64,000 nucleotides of DNA from Vibrio metoecus. GTDB lineage: Bacteria > Pseudomonadota > Gammaproteobacteria > Enterobacterales > Vibrionaceae. The position numbers and the translations under genes are program-made. The DNA lies in assembly GCF_000696385.1 (NCBI RefSeq), contig NZ_JJMN01000051.1:1-64000 (forward strand), read 5' to 3'. Shown here in pieces: positions 17,888-28,410 of this stretch (its first letter is position 1; each line of letters begins with the position of its first letter). The notes under the pieces were generated by a model. It ran no database searches and was not told where the DNA came from. It was given only the letters and a program-made list of their open reading frames with translations.

Positions 17888-19114
17888 TTAAATAAACCGA
17901 TTGATGTCCTGGCTCCAACGCTGGGCTTCAATCAATTCTTGGCGAACATCTTCTAGATCAAAACCAAGTAAATCACAACGTTCTTCAACCCCTTGCCAAT
18001 CCGCTTTTTCAAAACACTCCTCAAGATCGAGTAGCATGCCTAGCGGGCCGTCACGATCCCGCAACGCTTGTTTCACTTCATCAGCCAAAGGAAGCTGTTC
18101 CACTAATTGTTCGATAGACGTATCCAACAAGGCGTCCAAAACCGAAAACATGCCAATCAAAAACGCCTGATCACGGTGAGCTTTAAAATGTGGGTGGGTC
18201 GACATCAGCTGACAAAATTGCGCTCTTTGCAGTGATAAGTTGTACAGTTCTTTAGGCTTTTTCGATGAAATGTAAGAGGCGACCGCCAAAGAAACAAAAA
18301 TGCGTAGCTTGTCTTGCCCCAGATAAACCAATGCTTGCCGAAAGGATGAAATCGACACCGAGAGCCGATCCGACATCGTGTTCACAAAGCGCAGTAGCTT
18401 GTAGGACAGAGCAATATCTTGCGCCACCAGCCGCTCAACCCGCACATAATCGACCTCAGGCTGACAAACTTCACGAAACAGTTGCATCGCAATCACATGT
18501 TCGGGGCTGATGTAGCGCTGCTTGATGATTTCTGGCTTACTGAAAAAATAGCCTTGGAAGAAAGTAAACCCTGCATGACGAGCTTGATGAAATTCATCTT
18601 CTGTTTCTACGCGCTCAGCTAAAAAGCGCCGGCGGCTCCCTTGAGCTAACCGACCACGCACAAATTCACACGCTTTATCGAGCCCCATCGCCATGATATC
18701 GATTTTGACGATCTGCACATAAGGCAGAAAACGCTCCCACGCAGGGGAGTAAACAAAATCATCTAATGCCAATAAGTAGCCGCGTTGGCTTAGCTCTTGT
18801 ACTGCCTCGAAGAGATCATCCGTTGGCTGACACGTTTCCAGAATTTCCACCACAATCTGCTCACGTGGCAGCGTTAAGGGCAAACGCCGAATCAGGCTTT
18901 TATGAGGAAAGTTAATAAAACAACGTGAACGAGCAATACGCGGATTGGTGCCCATTGATAAAAAGTTTTCCACAATCAAGCGGTATGTCGCCCGATCCGC
19001 ATCCATGTACTCAGGAAACGCGTTTCTTTCTCCATCGCGAAATAGTAACTCATAGCCTAGCGTGTGCCGCTTGGCGTTGAGTATTGGCTGGCGTGCGACA
19101 TAAGTAGTGTGCAT
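17888..19114 (-). CDS. cdgJ: EAL-HDOD signalling protein (CdgJ/YuxH type)
   Basis: 408 residues: an N-terminal EAL domain (about 1-200) followed by an HDOD domain (about 205-390). The EAL signature is replaced by YELLFRDG; other positions remain recognisable (VVEILET, ALDDFVYSPAW, VKIDIMAMG, LAERVET, FFQGYFFSKPE). Whether it hydrolyses c-di-GMP cannot be judged from the sequence alone. By position two genes from dps I believe this is V. cholerae VC0137, described as CdgJ, which affects motility; that identity is from memory. HDOD domains are non-catalytic HD folds in signalling proteins. It is convergent with dps. Confidence 0.75.
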   Translation of the reverse strand: MHTTYVARQPILNAKRHTLGYELLFRDGERNAFPEYMDADRATYRLIVENFLSMGTNPRIARSRCFINFPHKSLIRRLPLTLPREQIVVEILETCQPTDDLFEAVQELSQRGYLLALDDFVYSPAWERFLPYVQIVKIDIMAMGLDKACEFVRGRLAQGSRRRFLAERVETEDEFHQARHAGFTFFQGYFFSKPEIIKQRYISPEHVIAMQLFREVCQPEVDYVRVERLVAQDIALSYKLLRFVNTMSDRLSVSISSFRQALVYLGQDKLRIFVSLAVASYISSKKPKELYNLSLQRAQFCQLMSTHPHFKAHRDQAFLIGMFSVLDALLDTSIEQLVEQLPLADEVKQALRDRDGPLGMLLDLEECFEKADWQGVEERCDLLGFDLEDVRQELIEAQRWSQDINRFI

Positions 19115-19137
19115 GGATTCCTCAAAGGCTACGAGAC

Positions 19138-19755
19138 TTAAGCTTTGGCGGTAGCCAGTAGCATTCCGCAGCCCATAAACATCGAACCAAACAGTTTATT
19201 CATTCGACTCATCACGTTTGGTGAACGGATATAACGGCCTAGTTGCGCCGCTAATGCGGTATAGCCGAACATCACAATCGCATCAATGGTAACGGTTGTC
19301 AGGCCGAGAACCAAGAACTGTGACAAATGATTCCCTTGTGGATCAATAAATTGAGGGAATAGTGCCACGAGAAAAACGATGGATTTGGGATTGGTCAAAT
19401 TGATCAGCACGGCTTTACGCAACAGTGCCAATTGTGATAATTCCGCTTGCGGTGTCACCGCTGCCAATGGCGTTCGATCGCGCCACTTTTGAATCCCTAG
19501 CCACAATAAATACGCCGCGCCCACCCATTTAATGATGGTAAAAGCCAATGCCGATTGAGCGACCAAAGCACCAATACCGATCCCAACTAATACAATGTGG
19601 CAAGCTAGGCCTATCTGCAGACCAATGATGGCCCCTAATGAATGACGAGTACCATAACTTAAACCGTTACTGATTGAGTTGACCGTACCAGAACCGGGCG
19701 CCAGACTAAACACAACCGCAGTAAGCAAATAGGCAAGCCAAACTTGGATATCCAT
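19138..19755 (-). CDS. LysE/RhtB-family amino-acid exporter
   Basis: 205 residues with about six TM segments. The N-terminal family signature SLAPGSGTVNSISNGLSYGTRHSLGAIIG is clear, and LINLTNPKSIVFLVALFPQFIDP is the second conserved block. Members export homoserine lactone, threonine or other amino acids. It stands next to pldB, as rhtB does in E. coli, so homoserine/homoserine lactone is a reasonable guess, though the SAPGS variant and substrate are unproven. Confidence 0.85.
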   Translation of the reverse strand: MDIQVWLAYLLTAVVFSLAPGSGTVNSISNGLSYGTRHSLGAIIGLQIGLACHIVLVGIGIGALVAQSALAFTIIKWVGAAYLLWLGIQKWRDRTPLAAVTPQAELSQLALLRKAVLINLTNPKSIVFLVALFPQFIDPQGNHLSQFLVLGLTTVTIDAIVMFGYTALAAQLGRYIRSPNVMSRMNKLFGSMFMGCGMLLATAKA

Positions 19756-19829
19756 TGCAATTCCTCATTCCTGACTTATGCTAGCCAACAGAGGCTAAAC
19801 GCAACCGCGCACAACCACATCGCCAACTT

Positions 19830-20831
19830 ATGAACCTTGAAAAAAACCTTACCCCTTATACGCAAGAGTCGAGTTTGGAGCAAGCTCTCAACTTTGAGAT
19901 AGCTCAAGTGTGGCACACTCGCCACGAAGGAACTTATCGCAGTTTTGATAAAAAGCACATTTATTGGTGTAGTCTGCAACATCCAACTCACCAAAAAGCG
20001 GTAGTGGTGGTGAATGGGCGCATTGAGTCGGCCTGGAAATACCAAGAGTTGTGCTATGACCTGTTTCGCCAAGGTTTTGATGTGTATACCTATGATCACC
20101 GCGGGCAAGGGTTGTCGGAACGCCTCGCTGAGGATCGACAAATCGGTTACGTGCACGAATTTCAAGATTATGTCGCCGACTTAGCCGGCTTAGTCGAGCA
20201 CTTTCACCTAGAACGTTACTCACACCGTTTTTTATTAGCGCATTCCATGGGCGGTGCGGTGGCAACCCGCTATGTTCAAACGACCCCTCATCACCCTTTT
20301 CATGCTGTAGCACTCACTGCTCCGATGTTTGGCGTAGCGATGCCTTGGTATTTGCGGCCGCTTGCGGTGTTGATCACTCAACTGATGGCCGCGTTCTCAA
20401 CTAAACCTAGCTATGCCCCGGGTTATGGTCCTTATCATCCAAAACCATTTCCTCTTAACTTGCTCACACACAGCGAGCGACGTTATCACGTATTTCGTGA
20501 ACTGTATGAAGCGCATCCTGAATTACAAATTGGTGGCCCGAGCCATCGCTGGGTTTGGCAAAGTCTGCTCGCGACCAAGCAATGCTTACAGTTAACCCGC
20601 CAAATCAAAATCCCAATGTTGATTTTGCAAGCCGGTGAAGAGGCGATTGTGTGTAACCACGCTCAAAACCGGTTGTTTAAAAAACTCATCCGAACCCAAA
20701 AGAGTGCCGCTTTACAGGTTATCTCGGGCGCGCGGCATGAACTTCTTTTTGAGCAAGATGCTTACCGAAATCAGGCATTGGCACATATTTTACGCTTTTT
20801 CACCACACACTCGGTGAATCAGAAAAATTGA
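19830..20831 (+). CDS. pldB: Lysophospholipase L2 (alpha/beta hydrolase)
   Basis: 333 residues. The nucleophile elbow is AHSMGGAVA (serine at about 140), after VVVVNGRIESAWKYQEL and TYDHRGQGLSER; the catalytic His is in SGARHELLFEQD near the C-terminus and an acidic partner lies in between (LQAGEEAIV). It removes acyl chains from lysophospholipids at the inner membrane. The order rhtB-pldB-yigL matches E. coli. Confidence 0.93.
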   Translation: MNLEKNLTPYTQESSLEQALNFEIAQVWHTRHEGTYRSFDKKHIYWCSLQHPTHQKAVVVVNGRIESAWKYQELCYDLFRQGFDVYTYDHRGQGLSERLAEDRQIGYVHEFQDYVADLAGLVEHFHLERYSHRFLLAHSMGGAVATRYVQTTPHHPFHAVALTAPMFGVAMPWYLRPLAVLITQLMAAFSTKPSYAPGYGPYHPKPFPLNLLTHSERRYHVFRELYEAHPELQIGGPSHRWVWQSLLATKQCLQLTRQIKIPMLILQAGEEAIVCNHAQNRLFKKLIRTQKSAALQVISGARHELLFEQDAYRNQALAHILRFFTTHSVNQKN

Positions 20832-20939
20832 GGAAAAGCGGTGAGAGAGGTTTACCCTCTTTTTCCGCATTTAATTCCACTACACTAATAGGCCTTAGGG
20901 TGACGGGTCATCCTGCCTACAGTGAAACATGAGAGTTTT

Positions 20940-21767
20940 ATGACCACTTCAGTACAAAAACAGCTTTATAAAATCGTGGCGTCGGATCTCGACGGTACCT
21001 TACTCGCCCCTAACCATCAGTTGAGCGAATTTTCTAAACAGACCCTGAAACAGCTTCATGACCAAGGGTTTACCTTTATTTTCGCCACTGGTCGTCACCA
21101 TGTTGATGTGGCGGGAATTCGTGAAATTGCGGGCATTCCCGCGTATATGATCACCGCAAACGGCGCACGTGTGCATGACCAAAATGATCAGTTGATGTAC
21201 AGCAAAAACGTACCGCAAGAGCTGGTACAAGCGATCATCGATGTTGTGAAAGAAGATCCACAGCTGTTCGTTCATCTGTACCGTGATGATGAGTGGATGC
21301 TGAATAAAGAAGATGACATTCTGCGCGACTTCCACGAAGACTCGGGGTTTACCTACCGAGTTTTTGATATCAATAACGCACCAACCGACGGTATCGCTAA
21401 GATTTTCTTTACCCAAGAAAATCAAGACCATGAACATCTGGTTCAATACGAAACCCTGCTCAATCAACGTTTTGGCGATAAGATCAACGTTGCATTCTCT
21501 ACTCCTTGGTGCTTGGAGGTGATGTGTGCTGGCGTATCAAAAGGGGATGCACTGCAAGCCGTGGCCGAGTCACTACAGCTGGGCTTGGAAAACTGCATTG
21601 CTTTTGGTGATGGCATGAACGATGTTGAGATGCTTTCAATGGCAGGTAAAGGCTTGGTGATGGGTACCGCCCACCCAAAAGTCTTTAACGCCCTTCCTAA
21701 TAATGAAGTGATCGGCAGTAACGCCGATGATGCGGTGGCGCATTACCTACATCAGCATCTGTTTTAA
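20940..21767 (+). CDS. yigL: Cof-type HAD phosphatase YigL
   Basis: HAD superfamily: motif I ASDLDGTLL, motif II FATGRH, the C2B cap, motif III lysine (GVSKGDALQAV), and motif IV FGDGMNDVEMLSMAG. E. coli YigL dephosphorylates pyridoxal phosphate and sugar phosphates, and is up-regulated by the sRNA SgrS. I chose the ATG at 20940, preceded by TGAGAG; a GTG at 20922 would add six residues. It lies just behind pldB, as in E. coli. Confidence 0.92.
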   Translation: MTTSVQKQLYKIVASDLDGTLLAPNHQLSEFSKQTLKQLHDQGFTFIFATGRHHVDVAGIREIAGIPAYMITANGARVHDQNDQLMYSKNVPQELVQAIIDVVKEDPQLFVHLYRDDEWMLNKEDDILRDFHEDSGFTYRVFDINNAPTDGIAKIFFTQENQDHEHLVQYETLLNQRFGDKINVAFSTPWCLEVMCAGVSKGDALQAVAESLQLGLENCIAFGDGMNDVEMLSMAGKGLVMGTAHPKVFNALPNNEVIGSNADDAVAHYLHQHLF

Positions 21768-21800
21768 ACTGGTGTAGATCTTAGGGCTCATTCGTCCCCC

Positions 21801-21832
21801 CAAAAGGCAGCTATGGCTGCCTTTACTTTTTA
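21801..21832 (+). terminator. Terminator after yigL
   Basis: AAAGGCAGC, loop, GCTGCCTTT followed by ACTTTTTAT. It ends the pldB-yigL unit. Confidence 0.8.
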
Positions 21833-22005
21833 TATCCCCCTGAGTGTTGGGAAAAGTGCGAAACACTTCGCAACCACCCCATACTTGTGTCCGCACTCTG
21901 TCAATTGAACCCGATGGTGGTTTAGCTTGTCTGACGCTTTATGCCATAATTTCGGCCACTGAACCTTTCTGCCACTCATTGATATCGAGCCAAAGGAAAT
22001 GATCC

Positions 22006-23550
22006 ATGAGAGCTTTACCCCTCTGCGCTATTTCACTCACTATGCTGCTGCAAGCCTGTAGTCACCTTTCCTTACCCAGTAATGAACCAGAGCCAGCTCC
22101 GATTATCCCTGCGACACTCGATAAGCCCGAAACTATTCAGCCACAAAGTTTTATGCTGCGGGGTGAAGTAGTCGTCGGCCATGAAGTCCAGCGCTTCACG
22201 CCTTGTGGCAGCCATCAACAATATTGGCTCAACCTCTCTCCTGAGCAGCTACGCGATGCCCTTGCACTCAGCCGTAGCCCTTATCAACCGCTGTACGGAG
22301 AAATCGTCGGTACTCTGCTGCCTCCTAGCCAAACCGGGTTTAATGGCGACTATGTCGCGCGCATTCAGGTGCAAAGCATCAATCAATTAAGCAATGAAAG
22401 TCGTGGCTGTGAGCAGCCCGTCACCGCCACCCGAGCGTTTGGCAATGAGCCATTTTGGTCAATGCGTTTTGTAGACGGTGGATTGCAATTCCAACCTATG
22501 GGTGGCGAGAAACAGCACTATTCGATTACCCGCACTCAACTGAGCCCCGATCAACGCCGCTACCAGTTTGAAGAGGGAGAACTACGCCTTGAACAGGGTC
22601 AATGCCAAGATGGCATGAGCGATAATCTTTACCAGTGGCAGGCCAAACTCTCACTCAAAGGGGGCCAATATCAGGGCTGTGCAACACTCGCCAATATTGA
22701 CCCAACCTTAGAATGGAGCGGTGTTTATTTTGCCAGCTCCACCGAGCAAACCGGGTTTAGTGTTAGCCTCACGCTGGAGAATGACCACACAGCACAAACT
22801 CGCTATGAGTACGCCAATGGTGAACCGGCGGTGATTGAGCAAGGTTACTGGCAACAGTTGAATCCCAATCAGATCCAAGTGGTCATGACACGCCACCAAC
22901 AACAGTATTTGATTTCAGAGCGCATTTTTACCCGTGATGGCTACCAGATCACTGCCGAACAAGAGAAGGTCGGCCAGTCGGTTTATCACATCGCAGACGG
23001 CGGCTTGGTGCTCTTTCGCTCTATGGTTGAACTCAGTGAGAGTGGCGCCCCCGCAGCCGTAGGACAAGCGGCAATCCACGCACAACAAGTCGCTGGACGT
23101 GCCGATTATGAAGAAGAGGTCGATCAAGCGATTCGCCGCTACTTTACCCTACACCAAACTGCGCCAGACCATACTCAATATCGCTGGTTGAAATACGATC
23201 TCAATGGCGATGAGCAGCCAGAACTATTCGTCCAACTGGATTGGTGTGGTACCGGTGGCTGTACTTTATTGATTTTTGAGCAGCAAAATCAGCAATGGCG
23301 CTTCAATAGCCGCATCACTCTCGTGCAAAATCCGATTCGGCTAGGCAAACAAACTCACCACGGCTGGCAAGATTTACTGCTCACCGTCAGTGGTGGCGGA
23401 GCGAAACCGGCCTTGCACAGCTTGCAGTATAACGGCATCAGCTATCCGACCAATCCGAGCATTGCCCCAGAAGCATCAATCGAACAAATGAGCCAAGTGG
23501 TACTGTTTTCTGATGGGTTATCTCCCCAACAATCCGGTGTCAAACTGTGA
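22006..23550 (+). CDS. Large predicted lipoprotein (COG3650-like)
   Basis: 514 residues. Signal peptide with lipobox LLQAC (Cys at about 18), so an acylated envelope protein. Residues about 45-130 form one domain; 135-225 carry ATRAFGNEPFWSMRFVDGGLQ, a motif of COG3650/HslJ-associated envelope proteins that bind small ligands; 230-350 resembles an NlpE-type/META beta domain (EWSGVYFASSTEQTGFSV, EQGYWQQL); the C-terminal 130 residues (YDLNGDEQPELFVQLDWCGTGGCTLLIFEQ in two parts) have a DLNGD calcium-like motif with paired cysteines. The role is unknown; envelope stress or metal sensing is a guess. It overlaps the next gene by 4 bp. Confidence 0.75.
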   Translation: MRALPLCAISLTMLLQACSHLSLPSNEPEPAPIIPATLDKPETIQPQSFMLRGEVVVGHEVQRFTPCGSHQQYWLNLSPEQLRDALALSRSPYQPLYGEIVGTLLPPSQTGFNGDYVARIQVQSINQLSNESRGCEQPVTATRAFGNEPFWSMRFVDGGLQFQPMGGEKQHYSITRTQLSPDQRRYQFEEGELRLEQGQCQDGMSDNLYQWQAKLSLKGGQYQGCATLANIDPTLEWSGVYFASSTEQTGFSVSLTLENDHTAQTRYEYANGEPAVIEQGYWQQLNPNQIQVVMTRHQQQYLISERIFTRDGYQITAEQEKVGQSVYHIADGGLVLFRSMVELSESGAPAAVGQAAIHAQQVAGRADYEEEVDQAIRRYFTLHQTAPDHTQYRWLKYDLNGDEQPELFVQLDWCGTGGCTLLIFEQQNQQWRFNSRITLVQNPIRLGKQTHHGWQDLLLTVSGGGAKPALHSLQYNGISYPTNPSIAPEASIEQMSQVVLFSDGLSPQQSGVKL

Positions 23551-24143
23551 GTACCACCTGCCCAAACTGTGGTCTTAAGTTCCAATGTGTGTGCGCAGCG
23601 ATACCAAAACTTTGCGCGCCCTTTCAACTCTCGCTGCTCACTCACGATAATGAGTGGCAGCGTGAGACCAATACCGGACGCTGGCTTACTCAATCACTCA
23701 CCGAATGTCATGCTTACACGTGGAGTCGAGTCGCCGCCAACCCAGAGTTACAGGCTCGTATCAGGCAACCTAATACCCGCTCATTTTTGATTTATCCCAG
23801 TGAAGAGAGCGTAGAGTTAGAGCACGCACTGTCTACCCTAACTTGCGATGAGAGTGCGCACTTTATCGTGTTGGATGCCACTTGGCAGGAAGCCAGAAAG
23901 ATGGAGCGCAAAAGCCCTTGGCTTGCCGACCTACCGCGAGTGCATCTATCAACCCAAACACTTTCAGCTTATCGGCTAAGACGCAATCAGCAAGCTGGTC
24001 ATTTGTGTACGCTCGAAGTGGGGCTCGTATTGCTGCGCCAATTTCACGCCGACCCTCAAGCTGACGCATTAGAACAGTTTTACCACTATTCCATGAACGC
24101 GTTTCAAGCCGACAAAAGCGGCCATCGTTGGATGGAACGCTAA
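23547..24143 (+). CDS. tapT: tRNA-uridine aminocarboxypropyltransferase (DTW domain)
   Basis: 198 residues. N-terminal cysteines [12 protein letters not shown] suggest a zinc site; the DTW-domain core is [21 protein letters not shown], and the end [20 protein letters not shown] matches the family. DTW proteins transfer the 3-amino-3-carboxypropyl group of SAM to uridine 47 of tRNA (acp3U47), as E. coli TapT (YfiP) does. The start is a GTG overlapping the lipoprotein stop (GTGA), so translation is probably coupled. An exact one-to-one match with YfiP is not proven, since vibrios may have another DTW protein. Confidence 0.8.
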   Translation: MSTTCPNCGLKFQCVCAAIPKLCAPFQLSLLTHDNEWQRETNTGRWLTQSLTECHAYTWSRVAANPELQARIRQPNTRSFLIYPSEESVELEHALSTLTCDESAHFIVLDATWQEARKMERKSPWLADLPRVHLSTQTLSAYRLRRNQQAGHLCTLEVGLVLLRQFHADPQADALEQFYHYSMNAFQADKSGHRWMER

Positions 24144-25455
24144 ACCACACTTGGCCTAACCTAACCCGTGAGGGGCGGCCAAGGAAGTAACCTTGTAAGT
24201 AATCCACTCCCATATCTTCACTGATGCGACAAACCGTCTGGTTATGCACAAACTCCGCCACAGTTTTCGCATTCAGTACCTGACACAACTTCACCAGTTG
24301 TTCAGCAATCCGGCGCTGCTTGATGTCCTGATCAATGTTGCGGATCAAGCTGCCATCAAGCTTAATCACTTGCGGCTCCAGCTTTACAATCTCATCAATA
24401 TTAGAATAGCCACTGCCAAAGTCATCGACGATGATGGTCGCACCGAGTGAACGAAAGTGATTACACACTTCGATCATACGCCCGTAGTCTTTGATCTGTT
24501 CACTTTCCAGCACTTCCAAGCCCACGCGAGAAGGGTCAGCCATCGATTTTATCGCAGCCTCCAAGTGCTGTAAGGTACGCTCACTCATCAAATCCTGCGG
24601 AGAAAGATTGATGGAAAAGGCTTCCGGACGATGGCGCATCATCGTAAAGGTATGGCTAATCATCTGGCGGCTTAAGCGGGTATACAGGTGCGTATCGGTG
24701 ATGATGGGCAGAAAGTGGCCGGGAAGAATAATTTCACCTTCATCTTCAATCCGCACCAAACATTCATACGAAGCCACCACGTGGCTGCGCGCCTCGCAAA
24801 TCGGTTGCGCATACACCACCACATCATCACGCAGAACCGCTCGGCTCACGCGCGATAACCAGTTCAGACGATCCTGACGCACGGTTTCTTGTGATTTGAG
24901 CCGAGAAGCATTACAGAAATGACGATTGTTCTTGAAGGCGTTGCGCCGCGCTTCGATGGCTCGCAGTAACAAATCATCCGGCGTGTGTTCAGCAAAATCA
25001 TTCTGACTCACTAAGCCAGCACATAAGGAAATTGACAGATAATCGACGTTCGGCAGCCCCCACGGTTCGAAGTTAACGTGTTCCAGCTGCTCAACAAACT
25101 GAGAAAAATGGCTGTGAATGATTTGCTCGTCAACTTGAGAACAAAAGACAGTCGCCCACTCCCCAACACCGATTGCGTACAACACACTGCGACTAGCCAG
25201 TTGTTGGTCGAGATACGATTGAAATTGATCGCTTAAATCGCGCAGCAACTTATCGCCAACCGGGTAGCCATACTTTTCATTAATCTGATTGAAGTTGGTG
25301 ACTTTAATCGCAATAAGATGTTCATGCTCGGCAAACTGCTGTAGGCGCTCACGCAACACAACCCGATTAGGTAAGCCTGTACGACGATCGCGACGGTAAC
25401 TGGCGGTAAGCAATGAGGTTTGTGCTCGGATCTGCTGCGCCAAGTTATCGGTCAT
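23863..25455 (-). CDS. Degenerate GGDEF plus EAL protein, 3' end apparently frameshifted
   Basis: Degenerate GGDEF domain (about 15-165): the [10 protein letters not shown] start is intact but the active-site loop reads GVGEWAT, so cyclase activity is unlikely. EAL domain (about 200-430): [50 protein letters not shown] and [11 protein letters not shown] are present, so phosphodiesterase activity is plausible despite ECL. After GYFLGRP the frame runs on for about 100 residues through the antisense of tapT. Removing one base of a four-G run at 24172-24175 instead gives HGLG and a stop at 24156-24158, 12 bp from the convergent tapT stop. The natural protein is then about 432 residues. It overlaps the FIST gene by 11 bp. 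Confidence 0.8.
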   Translation of the reverse strand: MTDNLAQQIRAQTSLLTASYRRDRRTGLPNRVVLRERLQQFAEHEHLIAIKVTNFNQINEKYGYPVGDKLLRDLSDQFQSYLDQQLASRSVLYAIGVGEWATVFCSQVDEQIIHSHFSQFVEQLEHVNFEPWGLPNVDYLSISLCAGLVSQNDFAEHTPDDLLLRAIEARRNAFKNNRHFCNASRLKSQETVRQDRLNWLSRVSRAVLRDDVVVYAQPICEARSHVVASYECLVRIEDEGEIILPGHFLPIITDTHLYTRLSRQMISHTFTMMRHRPEAFSINLSPQDLMSERTLQHLEAAIKSMADPSRVGLEVLESEQIKDYGRMIEVCNHFRSLGATIIVDDFGSGYSNIDEIVKLEPQVIKLDGSLIRNIDQDIKQRRIAEQLVKLCQVLNAKTVAEFVHNQTVCRISEDMGVDYLQGYFLGRPSRVRLGQVWFSVPSNDGRFCRLETRSWNSGKTVLMRQLEGRREIGAAIRAPLRAYTNDQLADCVLADKLKVFGLIDALAVGRQAKGFCAPSFWLPAKWHPTR

Positions 25456-26645
25456 GATGTCGAGGTCGTGAAAAGCGTGACGGAGTTAAATTGAACAATG
25501 GAGAGGTCACCCCTACCGGATAATTCGGTAGCGGTGCCAGTTCAAGGTCGCGCAATTCCCCCTCGCGCAATGCCAGAAACGTCATGCTATGGTGCATCAC
25601 CTGCTGCTCGCCCCTGCACATGCAGCAATTCCCCCCAACAGTAACAACCATCGGTAGGAGCCACTGCCTGAAATGGTTTCAACTCATGATTCTCGTTCAT
25701 GAAATTTAGGCGTAGCGCGCAGTTAAACACCCATACCTGTTGGCATTGTTTAGCTTGCAGTTGTTGCGCTTTAAGGTAAACCTTTTCCAGCGTGAGTGAC
25801 GGATGGTCAAAACAAAAGCGCACTTCATCTTGCACCGCCAGCGGCCGATCAAAATGCAACCCACCTTGCGCATCTATGCTAAGAGGTAGAAAGATATCTT
25901 GCTGTCGACATTCGCCCTTCATTAAGGGGAAGCTGTTCAGCCACTCGTGGCAGAGATCAAGTTGCGCCCCAAGATTGCGCTCATACACCACTTCAATCGG
26001 CTCATCATCAAGACTCAGGACTCGGTTTCCCTCCACTGCAGTCACGCGATAAGTTCGCCCAACAGGTTGCCACTCGGTGTATCCACCGATGTCCACGAAC
26101 AAGCCCTCACCATGCAACGCGACCGCGACGCTCGCCTGCTGGTAGCAAGCGTCATCCAGCAGTACCCAACGCCCAGTAGCGGTTTGTTTCGCCGCACCAC
26201 CAGCAACCGGCACTGCCGTGCCATGCTCCGTGTGTAACGTAAATCGTGGGGCTTGTAAGGTATCCATTTGCTCAGAGAAACAGACCACCGCTTTGGAAGA
26301 TTCATTCAGTTCCAAGCGGCGAGCCAGATGCTGACCATCCGCAATACAGTCGTCGCTATAAGTGACCACCGCTCGACTAAGATACGTCTGTTCAAAAACC
26401 GTTACCTGCAGCAAAGTGGTGTGATAATGGATCTCGCCTTGAAAGATCACCTCTTCGGTACTGCAACCGAGCAAACAAGCCTGTGGATATTGAGCACGAA
26501 CACATTCGGCGAGCACCAAAACTTGCTCAGCACTCAGTGGCGAAAAGATTTGGACAAGAACCGACTGTCCATAAGGAAGATCCAGAGTCTCAAGCACCGC
26601 CCGTGCGGATGCTAAATCAGAGATGAGACGAGATGCCGTAAACAT
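25445..26645 (-). pseudogene. FIST-domain sensory protein, frameshifted near its 3' end
   Basis: FIST_N (about 30-210: [47 protein letters not shown]) followed by FIST_C (about 215-380). FIST domains bind small molecules, possibly amino acids, and occur with signalling output domains. As written the frame stops at 25587 after [10 protein letters not shown]; removing one G from the GGGG at 25610-25613 continues as [20 protein letters not shown] to a TAA at 25445, giving about 399 residues. That end overlaps the start of the GGDEF/EAL gene, so sensor and effector are coupled. I infer a ligand-responsive c-di-GMP module. Confidence 0.8.
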
Positions 26646-26754
26646 AAAGAGCTGATAAGTCAGTGAAATGTTTAAGCATTATGCAACGCAAACCTTACCG
26701 CAGACCATACTCAATATTTAAGCAATGTAATTTTTGTGACTCGAAAATATGCAC

Positions 26755-27474
26755 TCAGTTAACTATGGGCAACAACTGAGATAAGCGATGAATCTCTACA
26801 TCTGGCAGTACGCTCGCTTTAGCTAGCCGACGAATACTCTGCCCTTGATCGTTAAACCAACAGGCTTGAAAACCATTTTGCCGCGCCCCTAGCACATCGG
26901 TTTGTAAATGGTCACCCACATGCAGGATTGAACGGGGCTCAAGATCAAGCTGCTGTGCTGCTTTCGCAAAGAGTTCTGGATAAGGTTTGGCTCGTCCATC
27001 TGGACCTGCGCGCAGTACCGATTGGAAATAACCACTTAAACCGATTTTCTCCACCTGCACATTGCCGTTGGTGATTGCCATCAGCGGCACCTTAGCCGCC
27101 AATTCAGCCAACACGCGGTGGGTTTCTGCTGGCACATTCACTTGATTGCGCCAATACATCACTTCGGTCAGAGTCTCACGCGCAGCTTGTTCTGCCTGAG
27201 GTTGGGCATACCCCAATTGCATCAAGCCCAGCTTCACCTGCAAATAACGCCACTCACTCACATCATGACACTGGTCAGGGAAAGCCTGCGCCACTTCGCG
27301 CTTGAGTGCTTGCCACCACTCCATAGATCGTGTGGCTGCCAATGGGTGATGGGTCAATAACCACTCAGTGGCTTTGACTTCCACTTGTGCGATGACCGGA
27401 TGGTTATCGTAAAGCGTATCGTCCAAATCAAACGTAATCGCCTGAATCGGAGCCAGTGAGCGATAAAACAGCAT
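26755..27474 (-). CDS. yigB: HAD phosphatase YigB (FMN pathway)
   Basis: 239 residues: motif I ITFDLDDTLYDNHPV, motif II AITNGN, motif III lysine in RAKPYPELF and motif IV HVGDHLQTDVLGARQ. E. coli YigB dephosphorylates 5-amino-6-ribitylamino-uracil phosphate in riboflavin synthesis and other small phosphates. It is the last gene of the lptM-lysA-dapF-yigA-xerC-yigB unit, 2 bp after xerC. The C-terminus is complete. Confidence 0.9.
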   Translation of the reverse strand: MLFYRSLAPIQAITFDLDDTLYDNHPVIAQVEVKATEWLLTHHPLAATRSMEWWQALKREVAQAFPDQCHDVSEWRYLQVKLGLMQLGYAQPQAEQAARETLTEVMYWRNQVNVPAETHRVLAELAAKVPLMAITNGNVQVEKIGLSGYFQSVLRAGPDGRAKPYPELFAKAAQQLDLEPRSILHVGDHLQTDVLGARQNGFQACWFNDQGQSIRRLAKASVLPDVEIHRLSQLLPIVN

Positions 27475-27476
27475 GG

Positions 27477-28410
27477 TTAATCCTTGTTCTTTTTACGAGC
27501 GCGAGGATGCGCCTGATCGTACACCTGAGCCAGATGCTGGAAATCGAGGTGAGTATAGATTTGCGTGGTCGCAATATTTTCATGACCGAGCAACTCCTGC
27601 ACCGCGCGCAGATTATTACTCGACTCCAACATGTGCGTAGCGAAAGAGTGACGCAGTTTATGCGGGCTAATGTGGCTCGCTACCGCTTGCTTTTGTCCCC
27701 ATTCTGCCATGCGTTTTTGCACACTACGGTGAGAAATCCGCGTCCCTAACTTCGAAACAAACAGAGCAGGTTCACCACTATCCGCCAACTGGCTACGCAA
27801 CTTGAGCCACTTCCCCACCCATTCTTGTGCTTGCCCAGCGAACCACACTTTGCGCTCTTTGTTACCTTTACCGATCACGCGGATTTCCCCATCACGCAGA
27901 TTGATATCTTTCACATCGATCGATACCAATTCCGCCAAACGTAAGCCGGAGCCATACATCAGTTCCATGATCGCACGGTCGCGAATCGAGAGCGGATCAT
28001 CATCGGTCACTTCCAGCAGTTGCGCCATTTCATCCACATCAAGATTTTTCGGCAGCGGACGCTGCTTGCGAGGAGCGGAAACGCCTTTTGCGGGATTGGC
28101 CTGCAACTCGCCACGCAAAATCAGAAAGTCGAGAAAACTGCGCAGCGACGATAACCGAGTCGCAATGCTACTGGCTTTCATGCCTTTTCGCTTACCTAGC
28201 ACCACCAATTGCCGTACCCAACCAGCATCAAGTTGTGACCAGTTAGCCAATCCCATCTGCGCTAAATAACGCGCCATGGTTTCTAACTGCTGTTTGTAAT
28301 TACGCTGTGTATAGAGACTCAACCCTTTTTCAGTGTGCAGATAACGTGTAAAAACGTTCTAGCGGTTGGGCTAACCCATTAGGAAGCGGGATGAGTTCTT
28401 CGTTCTTCAT
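27477..28410 (-). pseudogene. xerC: Site-specific tyrosine recombinase XerC, frameshifted near its 5' end
   Basis: XerC acts with XerD at dif to resolve chromosome dimers and, in V. cholerae, with integrating dif-phages. Residues from LSLYTQRNYKQQLE onward are in one frame and hold the catalytic set: Arg in GSGLRLAEL, Lys, HKLRHSFATHM (His-x-x-Arg), HENIATTQIYTH, with Tyr in the last. The N-terminus lies in another frame: ATG at 28410 reads KNEELIPLPNGLAQPLERFY; one extra base near 28347 then breaks the frame, and removing it gives RYLHTEKGLSLYTQ. The corrected protein is about 310 residues, the expected length. The start overlaps yigA by 32 bp. Confidence 0.9.

Noticed and set aside
23863..24155. 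A real 100-residue C-terminal extension of the EAL protein
   Set aside because: It is exactly antisense to tapT and vanishes if one G of a GGGG run is removed, leaving a normal EAL end and a 12-bp convergent gap.
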